Source: Kitasatospora sp. NBC_01246
GTDB lineage: Bacteria; Actinomycetota; Actinomycetes; Streptomycetales; Streptomycetaceae
Direction of reading: 5' to 3'
Length of the DNA: 64,000 nt
Assembly: GCF_036226505.1 (NCBI RefSeq)
Contig: NZ_CP108484.1
Coordinates: 6,572,001 to 6,636,000 of the forward strand
The notes below the pieces were generated by a model, which was given only the letters and a program-made list of their open reading frames with translations, searched no databases and was not told where the DNA came from. Position numbers and translations under genes: made by a program. Below are positions 38,741 to 46,552 of this stretch, piece by piece (within the stretch, counting starts at the first letter, position 1; every line of letters starts with the position of its first letter).

Positions 38741-40038
38741 GGGGTCGGTGCAACCTCGGTTCGGGGATCGGTGAGCGGATCGGTTCGGGGATCGGTTCGG
38801 GGATCGGTGAGCGCGTCGGCGAGGGCGCCGGTGCGGGGAGCGGTGCGGGCCTGCGAGCGGGCCCAGAGGGCGAGCAGGAGCGGTAGCGCCAGGTAGCCGA
38901 ACCGCCCGGCGGGTGCGAGCAGGAAGGCCACGCAGAGCCCGAGGGCGAGCCGGTCGGCGGCGCCGACGGCGTCCCGGGGCGGGCGCAGCACCAGCGAGGC
39001 GGCGACGGCCAGCCCGCCGAGCAGCAGCAGCGTCACCGCGGCGTACCAGCCGGCCGGGCCGAGGTCCCCGAGCAGCCGGCCGGGCAGCGGGCTGCCCGCC
39101 GGGGTGGGCAGCGGGCCGCGTCCGGTGGGGAAGGCGAACACCTGGTGGAACATCGGGCCGGGCGAGCGCAGCGCCCCCGGCAGGACGAGGACGGCCGTGC
39201 CCGCCAGTGCGACCACCGTGGCGCGCAGCGCCGCCCGCCGGCCGGCCGTGGCGGCGAGCAGGGCCGCGACGACCGCGACCGCGGGCCAGGCCGTCCACTT
39301 GAGCGCGCAGGCCGCGGCGAGCGCCAGCCCGGCGGCGCCGGGGCGGCCCCGGGCGGCCAGGGCGAGGGCCAGGCAGCAGAGGCCGGTCATCGGCAGGTCC
39401 ACGCCGCTCACACAGAGCGGCAGCGCGACCAGCGGCGAGGCGGTGAGCGCCGCGAGCGCGGGCCGGTGCCGGCGGCCGGCCGCGAACAGGCAGCCCAGGA
39501 ACGCGGCGGCGCACCAGAGCCGGGCGTCCCCGAGCAGTCGGGCCGGCCACTCCTGTGCGCCCAGCACCGCGCGGGGCAGCCCGAACAGCGCCATGCCGGG
39601 CAGGTACGGCGTGTACTCGGAGACCGTGTGCGGATCGGCCAGGTAGGGGGTGCCGTGCCGGAGCAGCAGTTCCGCGGACCGCTCGATGACGGCGACCTCG
39701 CTCTGCCCCTGACCGGTCAGTACCAGCCGCAGCAGCGGCAGGGCCAGGGCCCCGAGCAGGGCCACCGCCACGGACCAGGAGCGGGCCCGCCGCCCCGGCA
39801 GCACGAGTACGGCAACGGCCGCCGCCAGATAGCCCGTTGCGGCGATGGCGCCCCAACTGCGGTGCGGCCCGAGCCCGGAGACGAGCGGGAAGGCCGCCGC
39901 CCAGCCGGCTGCGGTCAGCCAGCCGGCGCACCACGGTGCCCGCCGGTCGAACCACCCGGCCCGGTAGGTGAGTTGGGCTCTCCTGGGTCGGTGGTGGTCC
40001 CGGTCGCGGTGGTCGCGTCTGCCTCGGTGATTCAGCAC
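38575..40038 (-). CDS. GT87-like membrane mannosyltransferase with repeat-containing tail overlapping GT4
   Basis: The 487-aa protein has about ten hydrophobic segments and looks like a polyprenyl-phosphomannose-dependent GT-C enzyme (GT87, PimE-like). An acidic extracytoplasmic loop with SEVAVIERSAELLLRHGTPYLADPHTVSEYTPYLPGMALFG lies after the first helices. The last hydrophobic segment ends at about FGYLALPLLLALWARS. After that the frame reads through TDPRT repeats and then 166 nt into the GT4 gene in another frame, giving a Ser/Pro/Thr-rich tail that is probably not ancestral. GTG 40038 has GAAGGGG very close; an internal start is possible. Confidence 0.75.
   Translation of the reverse strand: MLNHRGRRDHRDRDHHRPRRAQLTYRAGWFDRRAPWCAGWLTAAGWAAAFPLVSGLGPHRSWGAIAATGYLAAAVAVLVLPGRRARSWSVAVALLGALALPLLRLVLTGQGQSEVAVIERSAELLLRHGTPYLADPHTVSEYTPYLPGMALFGLPRAVLGAQEWPARLLGDARLWCAAAFLGCLFAAGRRHRPALAALTASPLVALPLCVSGVDLPMTGLCCLALALAARGRPGAAGLALAAACALKWTAWPAVAVVAALLAATAGRRAALRATVVALAGTAVLVLPGALRSPGPMFHQVFAFPTGRGPLPTPAGSPLPGRLLGDLGPAGWYAAVTLLLLGGLAVAASLVLRPPRDAVGAADRLALGLCVAFLLAPAGRFGYLALPLLLALWARSQARTAPRTGALADALTDPRTDPRTDPLTDPRTEVAPTPWPAHSSSPMTSRPGRAASKPSSTPWPPVCPPTRSSSSPRTSPAPPLTTRPSPSR
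38755..38814 (-). repeat. 12-bp tandem repeat (5 units) at GT87/GT4 junction
   Basis: Five 12-bp units alternate between ATCGGTTCGGGG and ATCGGTGAGCGG types (plus strand). In the GT87 frame they encode Thr-Asp-Pro-Arg/Leu repeats. Because units are multiples of three, expansion keeps the frame. Confidence 0.85.
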
Positions 40039-40138
40039 CCCTTCATTCCAGCGGCGCAGTACGGCCGGGTCATGACGGCCAGGTCGAGACCTGGGGTCGG
40101 GTTTCCCCTACCTTCCTCGCCCGCCCACCTTCGCCCTG

Positions 40139-40186
40139 ACGTTCGGTGACGGCGGAAACACGTTCGGTGGCGAAGCTCGCTATCGT
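40139..40186 (+). promoter_or_regulatory. Direct repeats and -10 of the GNAT gene (leaderless)
   Basis: ACGTTCGGTG occurs at 40139-40148 and 40160-40169, 21 bp (two helical turns) apart. A -10 TATCGT (40181-40186) ends 6 nt before GTG 40193, so the message is probably leaderless. The repeats could bind a regulator. Confidence 0.45.
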
Positions 40187-40192
40187 GGTCCC

Positions 40193-41200
40193 GTGGTGAG
40201 GTCGTGGGATGCCGCGGTGGAGCGGGCGCAGGAGCGGTTGGCGGCGGTGCCCCGGCTGCGGACGGTGGACGGCGGGGACGGGCGGCGGTTCGAGCTCTGG
40301 GACGTGGCGTCCCGCGCCGAGGGCGAGCTGGGCGAGCGGGTGGACCCGGACGCCCTGACCCCGGAGGCCGAGCGCGGGCTGCGCGAGCGGCTCGGCGAGA
40401 GCGGCCGGGAGTGGCCCGACGGCGGGCTCTACCGCCGCCGCTACTGGGTGCACGGCCCGGACGGCCGGGACGGTCCGCCGGTCGGCACGGTGGCGGTCGA
40501 CAACTGGACCAGGGGACCGGGCCAACTGGCCGTCTCCTCGCTCTACCTGCGCCCCGGCGCGCGCGGCCGCGGCCACGCCGCGGCCGTGCTTGACGAGGTG
40601 TACCGGGCGGCCGCGGCCGAGGGGATGCCCGGCTTCCGCCTGGACGCACACTGGACCTGGCAGCACGCCGTCCGCTACTACCTGCGGCGCGGACTCTGGG
40701 TGGTCTCCTGGAAGCACGCCCTCGGCCTCGCCCGGATGCCGCAGCTGCCGGCCTACCGGGTGCGCGAGGAGGACGACCGGCTGCTCCTGCTGGTCTCCGA
40801 CGCCCGCCACGGCTGGGTGCCGCTGCTCGCCGCCGGGCGGGAGGGCCGGTGGCTGCGCCTGGACGAGACGGCCGCCTACCGGCAGAGCGACGGGTGGGTG
40901 CACGACTTCGCCCGCTCGACGCTCGCCCTGCACCTCGCGCTGGCGGGCCGGCCGCTGGTGCGCGGTCCGCAGTGGTGGGCGGAGGCCTGGCGCTGGTCCG
41001 ACACCGGCGAGCCGGAGGGCCTCGCGTACAAGATCGAGCACTTCGAGCGGCTCGCGCGGGACGCCGGCCGGCGCGTCGTCTCCCCCTACCGGCCGGAGGG
41101 CGCCGGGCCGGAGCGGCCGGTCCTGCGGGAGTCGGACCGGGCCCCGCAGCTGCCCGGCCCGGCCGGCCGGCTGCCGAGCACCGCCCCGCAGGGGCCGTGA
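40193..41200 (+). CDS. GNAT-family N-acetyltransferase
   Basis: The 335-aa protein holds one GNAT core near residues 90-185: VGTVAVDNWTRGPGQLAVSSLYLRPGARGRGHAAAVLDEV contains the acetyl-CoA pyrophosphate loop (RGRGHA), followed by HWTWQHAVRYYLRRGLWVVSWK. The long C-terminal half (WWAEAWRWSDTGEPEGLAYKIEHFERL) has no known motif. Two GTG codons (40193, 40196) could start it; no ribosome site is present. It is divergent from the GT87 gene. The acceptor is unknown. Confidence 0.78.
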   Translation: MVRSWDAAVERAQERLAAVPRLRTVDGGDGRRFELWDVASRAEGELGERVDPDALTPEAERGLRERLGESGREWPDGGLYRRRYWVHGPDGRDGPPVGTVAVDNWTRGPGQLAVSSLYLRPGARGRGHAAAVLDEVYRAAAAEGMPGFRLDAHWTWQHAVRYYLRRGLWVVSWKHALGLARMPQLPAYRVREEDDRLLLLVSDARHGWVPLLAAGREGRWLRLDETAAYRQSDGWVHDFARSTLALHLALAGRPLVRGPQWWAEAWRWSDTGEPEGLAYKIEHFERLARDAGRRVVSPYRPEGAGPERPVLRESDRAPQLPGPAGRLPSTAPQGP

Positions 41201-41268
41201 CGGCGCCGCCACCACCGTTCGCGGACGGCCGCGCACACCCGCGGCCGGACGGCTGGGAGACTCGGGGG

Positions 41269-42057
41269 ATGGCTGAGATCGAGATCGACGGCGCGCCTGC
41301 CGACCCCGGGCAGCTCGCCGCCCTGGGGCTGCTGAACTACGGGCACTTCACCACCCTGCGGGTGGAGTCCGGCCGGGTGCGCGGACTGGCCCTGCACCTG
41401 GACCGCCTGGTCCGGGACTGCCGGACGGTGTTCGGCGCCGAGCTGGACCGGGAGCTGGTCCGGCAGCGGATCCGCCGGGTGCTCCCGGCGGACGGCGCTC
41501 CGGTGATCGTCCGGGTCACCGTGTTCGATCCGGCGCTCGGGCTGGAGCGCCCGGCCGCGCCCGCCCTGCCCCGGCTGCTGGTGACCACCCGCCCGGCCCC
41601 GGCCGCGGCGCCCGGGCCGCTGCGGGTGCGCACCGCCGCGTACCGGCGCGAGCTGCCCGAGGTGAAGCACGTCGGCCTGTTCGGTCTGGTCGGGCTGCGC
41701 CGGCAGGCCCAACTCGACGGCTACGACGATGCCTTGCTGACCGGGGAGGACGGCCGGATCACCGAGGGGGCCACCTGGAACGTCGGCTTCCACGACGGCC
41801 GGCAGGTGGTCTGGCCGGAGGGCCCCGCGCTGCCCGGTGTCACCGCCGCGCTGCTCGCCGCCGCGCACCCCGGCCCGCAGCGGCGCGAGCGCGTCGACCC
41901 GGCCGGCCTGGACCGGTTCGTGGCGGCCTTCGCGGTCAACGCGGGTGTCGGCGTCCGGCCGATCGCCGCGATCGACGGGACGGCGTTCGACCCCGCCCAC
42001 CCCGTCCTCGCGCCGCTGTGCGCGGCGTACTGGCGGATCGAGGGCGACCTGCTCTGA
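41269..42057 (+). CDS. Class IV aminotransferase family protein
   Basis: The 262-aa protein has the fold-type IV PLP enzyme pattern. It opens with ALGLLNYGHFTTLRVESGRVRGLALHLDRLVRDC, has the likely PLP Lys in LPEVKHVGLFGLVGLRRQAQ, and the cofactor region DDALLTGEDGRITEGATWNVGF. Relatives are branched-chain aminotransferases, D-amino-acid transaminases and aminodeoxychorismate lyase. Substrate cannot be assigned. The start codon follows a GGGGG stretch very closely. A hairpin after the stop (42102-42108 with 42120-42126) ends the unit. Confidence 0.85.
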   Translation: MAEIEIDGAPADPGQLAALGLLNYGHFTTLRVESGRVRGLALHLDRLVRDCRTVFGAELDRELVRQRIRRVLPADGAPVIVRVTVFDPALGLERPAAPALPRLLVTTRPAPAAAPGPLRVRTAAYRRELPEVKHVGLFGLVGLRRQAQLDGYDDALLTGEDGRITEGATWNVGFHDGRQVVWPEGPALPGVTAALLAAAHPGPQRRERVDPAGLDRFVAAFAVNAGVGVRPIAAIDGTAFDPAHPVLAPLCAAYWRIEGDLL

Positions 42058-42101
42058 GCCGGGCCCCACCGGTCCGGTCCGCAGCGCTCCTCCGGTCCCG
42101 A

Positions 42102-42126
42102 GAGCCCCGAAAGAACTCCGGGGCTC
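42102..42126 (+). terminator. Terminator after class IV aminotransferase gene
   Basis: Arms GAGCCCC (42102-42108) and GGGGCTC (42120-42126) flank an 11-nt A-rich loop. This forms a short GC hairpin 44 nt after the stop. Confidence 0.6.
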
Positions 42127-42270
42127 CGGGCCGGGGGGCAAGGCGGGGGGAACGGGGTGGGGATAACCCCCCGGTCCGTCCGCCAGCGGCCTCCATGGTT
42201 CGGAGCACCCGCCCTTCCTAGGCTGGAACACGTCGACGACCAGCGACGATTCCCGAAGGAAGGCCCCTCC

Positions 42271-43065
42271 ATGGCACGCCGCCAGCACCCCCAGACCGAG
42301 CCGTACGGCCGCCCCGGCGCCCACGCAGCGATCGAGCTGCGGGCGGTACGGCGCAGCTACGGCCGCGGCGGCGACGTCGTGCACGCCCTGCGCGGGATCG
42401 ACCTGTCGCTGGACCGGGGCAGCTTCACCGCGGTGATGGGGCCGTCCGGCTCCGGCAAGAGCACCTTCCTGCAGTGCGCGGCCGGCCTGGACCGCCCGGA
42501 CGGCGGCGAGGTCTACCTCGGCGGCGAGGAGATCACCCGGCTGAGCGAGAACCGGCTCACCAAGCTGCGCCGCAGCCGGATCGGCTTCATCTTCCAGTCC
42601 TTCAACCTGCTGCCCTCGCTGACGGTCCAGCAGAACGTGCTGCTCCCGCAGCGCCTCGCCGGTGAGCGCCAGGACCGTGCCCGGGCGCGGGAGTTGCTCG
42701 CCCAGGTCGGTCTCGGCGAGCACGCCGGCCGGCGTCCCGGCCAGCTCTCCGGCGGCCAGCAGCAGCGGGTGGCGATCGCCCGCGCGCTGATCACCGACCC
42801 GGACGTGGTCTTCGCCGACGAGCCGACCGGCGCGCTGGACACCCGCACCGCGCACGAGGTGCTCGGCCTGCTGCGCCGCGCCGTGGACACCATGGGCGCG
42901 ACCGTGGTCATGGTCACCCACGACCCGGTGGCGGCCTCCTTCGCGGACCGCGCCGTGTTCCTCGCCGACGGCGCGTTCGCCGGCGAGCTGTACCACCCGG
43001 ACCCGAACGCCGTCGCCGACCGCATGGTCACGCTGGCGGCGCGCCCGGTCGGAGCGGCGGCATGA
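42271..43065 (+). CDS. ABC transporter ATP-binding protein (MacB/LolD type)
   Basis: The 264-aa ATPase has Walker A GPSGSGKST, Q-loop FIFQSFNLLPSLTVQQNV, signature LSGGQQQR, Walker B DVVFADEPTGALD and H-loop VTHDPVAA. The NLLPSLTVQQNV and DEPTGALD forms are characteristic of the LolD/MacB group, which partners FtsX permeases. A GAAGGAAGG site precedes ATG 42271. Its stop overlaps the permease start by 4 nt (ATGA). The system is likely a mechanotransmission or lipoprotein/peptide export pump rather than an importer. Confidence 0.92.
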   Translation: MARRQHPQTEPYGRPGAHAAIELRAVRRSYGRGGDVVHALRGIDLSLDRGSFTAVMGPSGSGKSTFLQCAAGLDRPDGGEVYLGGEEITRLSENRLTKLRRSRIGFIFQSFNLLPSLTVQQNVLLPQRLAGERQDRARARELLAQVGLGEHAGRRPGQLSGGQQQRVAIARALITDPDVVFADEPTGALDTRTAHEVLGLLRRAVDTMGATVVMVTHDPVAASFADRAVFLADGAFAGELYHPDPNAVADRMVTLAARPVGAAA

Positions 43066-45620
43066 GCAACGGACTCGCGCGCGCCTCGGTGCGCTTCCGG
43101 CCGGCCTCCTTCGTCGGCACCTTCCTGGCCCTGCTGCTCGGCGCGGCCATCGTGACGGCCTGCGGCACGCTGCTGCAGACCGGCCTCACCGCGAGCGTGC
43201 CGCCGAGCCGCTACGCCGCCGCCCCGGTGCTGGTCGCGCCGGACGCGGCCGTCGAGATCACCGTCAAGACCGGCGGGGACGAGGACGTCGAGAGCCTGCC
43301 CGTCCCCGAGCGGGCCCGGGTCGACGCGGCGCTGGCCGGGCGGATCGCGGCCCAGCCCGGTGTCGCGGCCGCCCGGCCGGACACCGCCTTCCCGATCCCG
43401 GCCGGCTCCGCCCCCGGCGTGCCCGGTCTGACCGGCCGGGGCATCGCCGCCCTCGGCATCGCCGGAGCGGGCGAGAAGCTGGTCGAGGGCCGTGCGCCCG
43501 GCGCGGGCGAGGTCGTGCTGGACGTCGACACCGCGCACGCCGCCCACCTCGCGCCGGGCGCCACCCTCGCGCTGACCGGGCCCGGTGGCGCCGGCACCTA
43601 CCGGATCTCCGGCCTCGCCGCCTCCCCGGGGGCGGGCCCGCAGCAGCCGGCCGCCACCGCGTGGTTCGCCGACCAGGTCGCCGACCGGATCTCCGGCCAC
43701 CCGGGCCGGGTCGACGCGATCGCCGTCGTCCCCCGCGACGGCGTCACCGCCAAGACCCTCGCCGCCCAGGTCCGCCAGGCCGTCGGCGGCGACGCCGAGG
43801 TGCTCACCGGCGACGCCCGCGGCGCCGTCGAGCAGCCGCTGCTCGCCGAGAGCCGGACCATGCTCACCGCCCTCGGCGGTTCCTTCGGCGGCATCGCCAC
43901 CATGACCGCGGTGTTCGTCGTGATGAGCACCGTCGCCCTGGCGACCGGCCAGCGGGCCCGGGAGTTCGCCCTGCTGCGCGCCATCGGCGCCACCCCGCGC
44001 CAGATCCGCCGCACCATCGCCACCGAGGCGGTGCTGGTGGCACCGATCGCCGGCGCCCTCGGCATCCTCCCCGGCCTCGCGCTGGCCCGCTGGTGGTTCG
44101 GCGAGCTGGCCGACCGCGGCGCCGTCCCGGCGGCCGTGTCGCTGGACGTCGGCCCGATCCCGATGCTCGCCGCCGTGGCGACCTGCACGATCGCCGCGCT
44201 GACCGCCGGCTTCTTCGCCTCCCGCCGCCCGTCCCGGCTGCGGCCCAGCCAGGCCCTCGGCGCGGCGGCGGTCGAGGCCGGCCGCCCCGGCACGGTCCGG
44301 ACCGTGGTCGGGCTGCTCTTCGCCGCCGGGGGTGTCTCGCTCGCCGCCGTCGCGGCCGGCCTGGACGGCTCGAAGGCCGCCAACACCGCCCTGGGCGTGG
44401 TGATGTGCTTCCTGATGGCCGTCGCCCTGCTCGGTCCCTGGGTGGCCGGGGTCGCCGCCGGGGTGTTCGGTCTCCCGCTGCGGGCCGGGGCCGGCGCGCC
44501 CGGTTCGCTCGCCGTCGACAACACCCGGGCCAACGCCCGCCGGCTGGCCTCCGCGATCACGCCGATCGTCATGGTCACCGCCTTCTGCGGCACCCTGCTC
44601 TTCATGCAGAGCACCATCACCCACGTCACCGGTGAGCAGGTGCGCACCGGCATCACCGCCGACCACGTGGTCGGCTCGACCGGCCCCGGCCTGCCCGCCG
44701 GCAGCGCCGACCGCGCCGCCAAGGTGCCCGGCGTGGACGCCGCCGTCGGTGTGCTGCGCACCAGCACGGTGTACCGCGACGGCAGCATGCTCGGCACCGC
44801 CAACACGCTCGGCATCAGCGGCGACCCGGCGAAGCTCCCCGCGGTGCTCGACCTCGGGGTGAAGAGCGGCTCGCTGGCCGAGCTCGCCCGTTCGGCCGAC
44901 ACCGTCGCCCTGGACGCCGGTCTGGCCGACGCCCTCGGCGTCACGGTCGGCGACCGCGCCCCGCTCTGGCTCGGTGACGGCACCCCGGTCAAGCCCACCG
45001 TGGTCGCCACCTACGAGCGCGGCCTCGGCTTCGGCCAGGTGCTGATGCCCCGGGCGGCCGTCGCGGAGCACGTCACCGCCGGCTACGACAGCCAGCTGCT
45101 GGTCGCGGACGCCTCCGGTGCCGACCGGGCCGCCGTCGCCGCCGCGCTGGGCAACCTCTCCGGCGCCGGTGCGACCACCGTCGCCGACCGGGCCGGCTTC
45201 GTCGCCCAGGCCGACAAGGCCCAGGAGATCGGTGCCTGGGCGAACGCCGTGATGGCCGGTGTGCTGGGCGGCTTCGCCGCCGTCACCGCCGCCAACACCC
45301 TGGCGATGACGGTGCTGGACCGCCGTCGGGAGGTGGCGCTGCTCCGCCTGGCCGGGACGACCCGCCGTCAGGTGCGCGGCATGATGCGCTGGGAGGCGCT
45401 GCTGGTCGCCGCGACCGGGCTGGCGGTCGGTGCGGTGATCGCCTGGGTCACCCTGCTGCCGATCACCCGGGGCATCACCGGCTCGGCGCCGCACATCCCG
45501 GTCGGCCTCGCGCTGCCGCTGGCCGCCGGAGCGGTGCTGCTCTGCCTCGGCTCGACCGGCCTGCCGGCCCGACTCCTGCTGCGGGCCCACCCGGTGGCGG
45601 CGGGTGGGGGCCGACAGTAG
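43062..45620 (+). CDS. FtsX-like ABC transporter permease
   Basis: The 852-aa permease has duplicated MacB-type architecture. A first membrane helix (GTFLALLLGAAIVTACG) is followed by a large extracytoplasmic domain, then FtsX-type helices around GSFGGIATMTAVFVVMSTVALATGQRAREFALLRAIGATPRQIRR. After a second extracytoplasmic domain the pattern repeats near AVMAGVLGGFAAVTAANTLAMTVLDRRREVALLRLAGTTRRQVRGMM. The ALLRxxGxTxRQ coupling sequences contact the ATPase. Such pumps export peptides, antibiotics or cell-envelope components in actinomycetes. The two-gene operon ends at duplicated hairpins. No regulator is adjacent. Confidence 0.92.
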   Translation: MSNGLARASVRFRPASFVGTFLALLLGAAIVTACGTLLQTGLTASVPPSRYAAAPVLVAPDAAVEITVKTGGDEDVESLPVPERARVDAALAGRIAAQPGVAAARPDTAFPIPAGSAPGVPGLTGRGIAALGIAGAGEKLVEGRAPGAGEVVLDVDTAHAAHLAPGATLALTGPGGAGTYRISGLAASPGAGPQQPAATAWFADQVADRISGHPGRVDAIAVVPRDGVTAKTLAAQVRQAVGGDAEVLTGDARGAVEQPLLAESRTMLTALGGSFGGIATMTAVFVVMSTVALATGQRAREFALLRAIGATPRQIRRTIATEAVLVAPIAGALGILPGLALARWWFGELADRGAVPAAVSLDVGPIPMLAAVATCTIAALTAGFFASRRPSRLRPSQALGAAAVEAGRPGTVRTVVGLLFAAGGVSLAAVAAGLDGSKAANTALGVVMCFLMAVALLGPWVAGVAAGVFGLPLRAGAGAPGSLAVDNTRANARRLASAITPIVMVTAFCGTLLFMQSTITHVTGEQVRTGITADHVVGSTGPGLPAGSADRAAKVPGVDAAVGVLRTSTVYRDGSMLGTANTLGISGDPAKLPAVLDLGVKSGSLAELARSADTVALDAGLADALGVTVGDRAPLWLGDGTPVKPTVVATYERGLGFGQVLMPRAAVAEHVTAGYDSQLLVADASGADRAAVAAALGNLSGAGATTVADRAGFVAQADKAQEIGAWANAVMAGVLGGFAAVTAANTLAMTVLDRRREVALLRLAGTTRRQVRGMMRWEALLVAATGLAVGAVIAWVTLLPITRGITGSAPHIPVGLALPLAAGAVLLCLGSTGLPARLLLRAHPVAAGGGRQ

Positions 45621-45650
45621 CGCGGACCCCTGGGGGATCCTGACGGCGGG

Positions 45651-45683
45651 ACGGGCGGTGCGCGAGGGTGGCGCACCGCCCGT
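45651..45683 (+). terminator. Terminator hairpin, first of two near-identical copies
   Basis: ACGGGCGGTGCGC (45651-45663) pairs perfectly with GCGCACCGCCCGT (45671-45683) around GAGGGTG. It lies 30 nt after the FtsX permease stop. Confidence 0.8.
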
Positions 45684-45749
45684 TCGGGTGGGCCGGGGAG
45701 TGGGGGTGTGGGCCTCGGGGCGGCCTCGGGGTGGCCTCGGGGTGGCGGG

Positions 45750-45782
45750 ACGGGCGGTGCGCGCGGGTGGCGTACCGCCCGT
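45750..45782 (+). terminator. Terminator hairpin, second copy
   Basis: The same 13-bp arms recur at 45750-45762 and 45770-45782, with one G-T pair replacing a G-C. It sits exactly 99 bp after the first copy, so the terminator segment was probably duplicated. Confidence 0.75.
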
Positions 45783-46069
45783 TCGGGTGAGGGCTCCGGC
45801 CCAGGCGGGCGCAACGGGGTGGTGATCGACCTGCCCCCGGTTCGGCGCCACGGATCCGGGAGCCCGGTCGGTTACGGTGTCGGCCGCGCCGTCCGGGGCC
45901 GAGCCGCCTCCGGGGGCGTTTCCCGTTCCCCCCTCCGCCAGGCCCGCCGGGCCGCTTCCCGTACCCGTTCCGCACCGGTTCCGCAGCCGTTCCCTCCGTC
46001 GTTCCGCAGCCCCTTCGCATCCTTCCGCACCGGTTCCCGCCTCACGGCCGAGCAGAGAGAAGCCCACCC

Positions 46070-46552
46070 ATGAGCAGTCCTCCCGTGGCCCCCGCGCCCC
46101 GTCGGCCGCTGATCCTGCTGCGGGCGAGCGCCACCGCGCTGGCCGCGCTGGCCGTCCTGCAGACCGTGCTGGCCGGCAGCTACCTCAACGGCCACTACGA
46201 GTCGCTCGCGCTGCACGAGGCCGCCGCGCGGGCGGTGCTCGTCGCGGCGTGCTGCCAGCTCGTGGCCGGGGCGCTGGTCCGGCGGCCCGGCCGTGACCGG
46301 CGCGGCCCGCGCGGGCCGTTGTGGCTCTCGGTGCTCCTGGTGGCGACGGTGACCCTGCAGACCGCCGTCGGCTACAACCGCGCGATCGGGGTGCACGTGG
46401 TGCTCGGTGTGCTGCTGGTCGGCGGCATCCTGGCCGGCCTGGTCGGTGCCTGGCGGCTGCCGCTGCCGGCCCGCACCGGCGCCGCCGCGGCCGACCCCGA
46501 GGGCGCCGGCCGGCTGCCCCGCCCGGGCGGACCGGTGGAGGTCGCCCAGTGA
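46070..46552 (+). CDS. Small membrane protein coupled to multicopper oxidase gene
   Basis: The 160-aa protein has four hydrophobic segments: ATALAALAVLQTVLAGSYL, AARAVLVAACCQLVAGALV, LWLSVLLVATVTLQTAVGY and GVHVVLGVLLVGGILAGLVG. His residues occur near the ends of helices (NGHYESLALHEAA and IGVHVVLG), a spacing seen in small haem- or copper-related membrane proteins. It overlaps the oxidase gene by 4 nt (GTGA), implying coupled production. It could pass electrons or deliver copper; this is inferred from context only. Confidence 0.75.
   Translation: MSSPPVAPAPRRPLILLRASATALAALAVLQTVLAGSYLNGHYESLALHEAAARAVLVAACCQLVAGALVRRPGRDRRGPRGPLWLSVLLVATVTLQTAVGYNRAIGVHVVLGVLLVGGILAGLVGAWRLPLPARTGAAAADPEGAGRLPRPGGPVEVAQ

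Larger units (their letters stand above)
45621..46069. other. Repeat-rich intergenic region after FtsX permease
   Basis: There is no gene in these 449 nt. Besides the two hairpins, three copies of GGCCTCGGGG lie between them (about 45711-45742), and a pyrimidine-rich stretch with several TTCCGCA motifs occupies 45930-46040. The latter should contain the promoter of the membrane-protein/multicopper-oxidase operon, but no clear boxes were seen. Confidence 0.5.

Noticed and set aside
37574..39955. A single 793-aa minus-strand protein joining GT87 and GT4 regions
   Set aside because: Its N-terminal half is a shifted, Arg-rich reading of the GT87 gene. The GT4 protein starts naturally at 38740.
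42513..46067. Minus-strand open frame of 1184 codons antisense to the ABC transporter genes
   Set aside because: Low-complexity Gly/Asp/Arg/His composition and opposite strand of a clear ATPase/FtsX pair; a shadow of GC3 bias.
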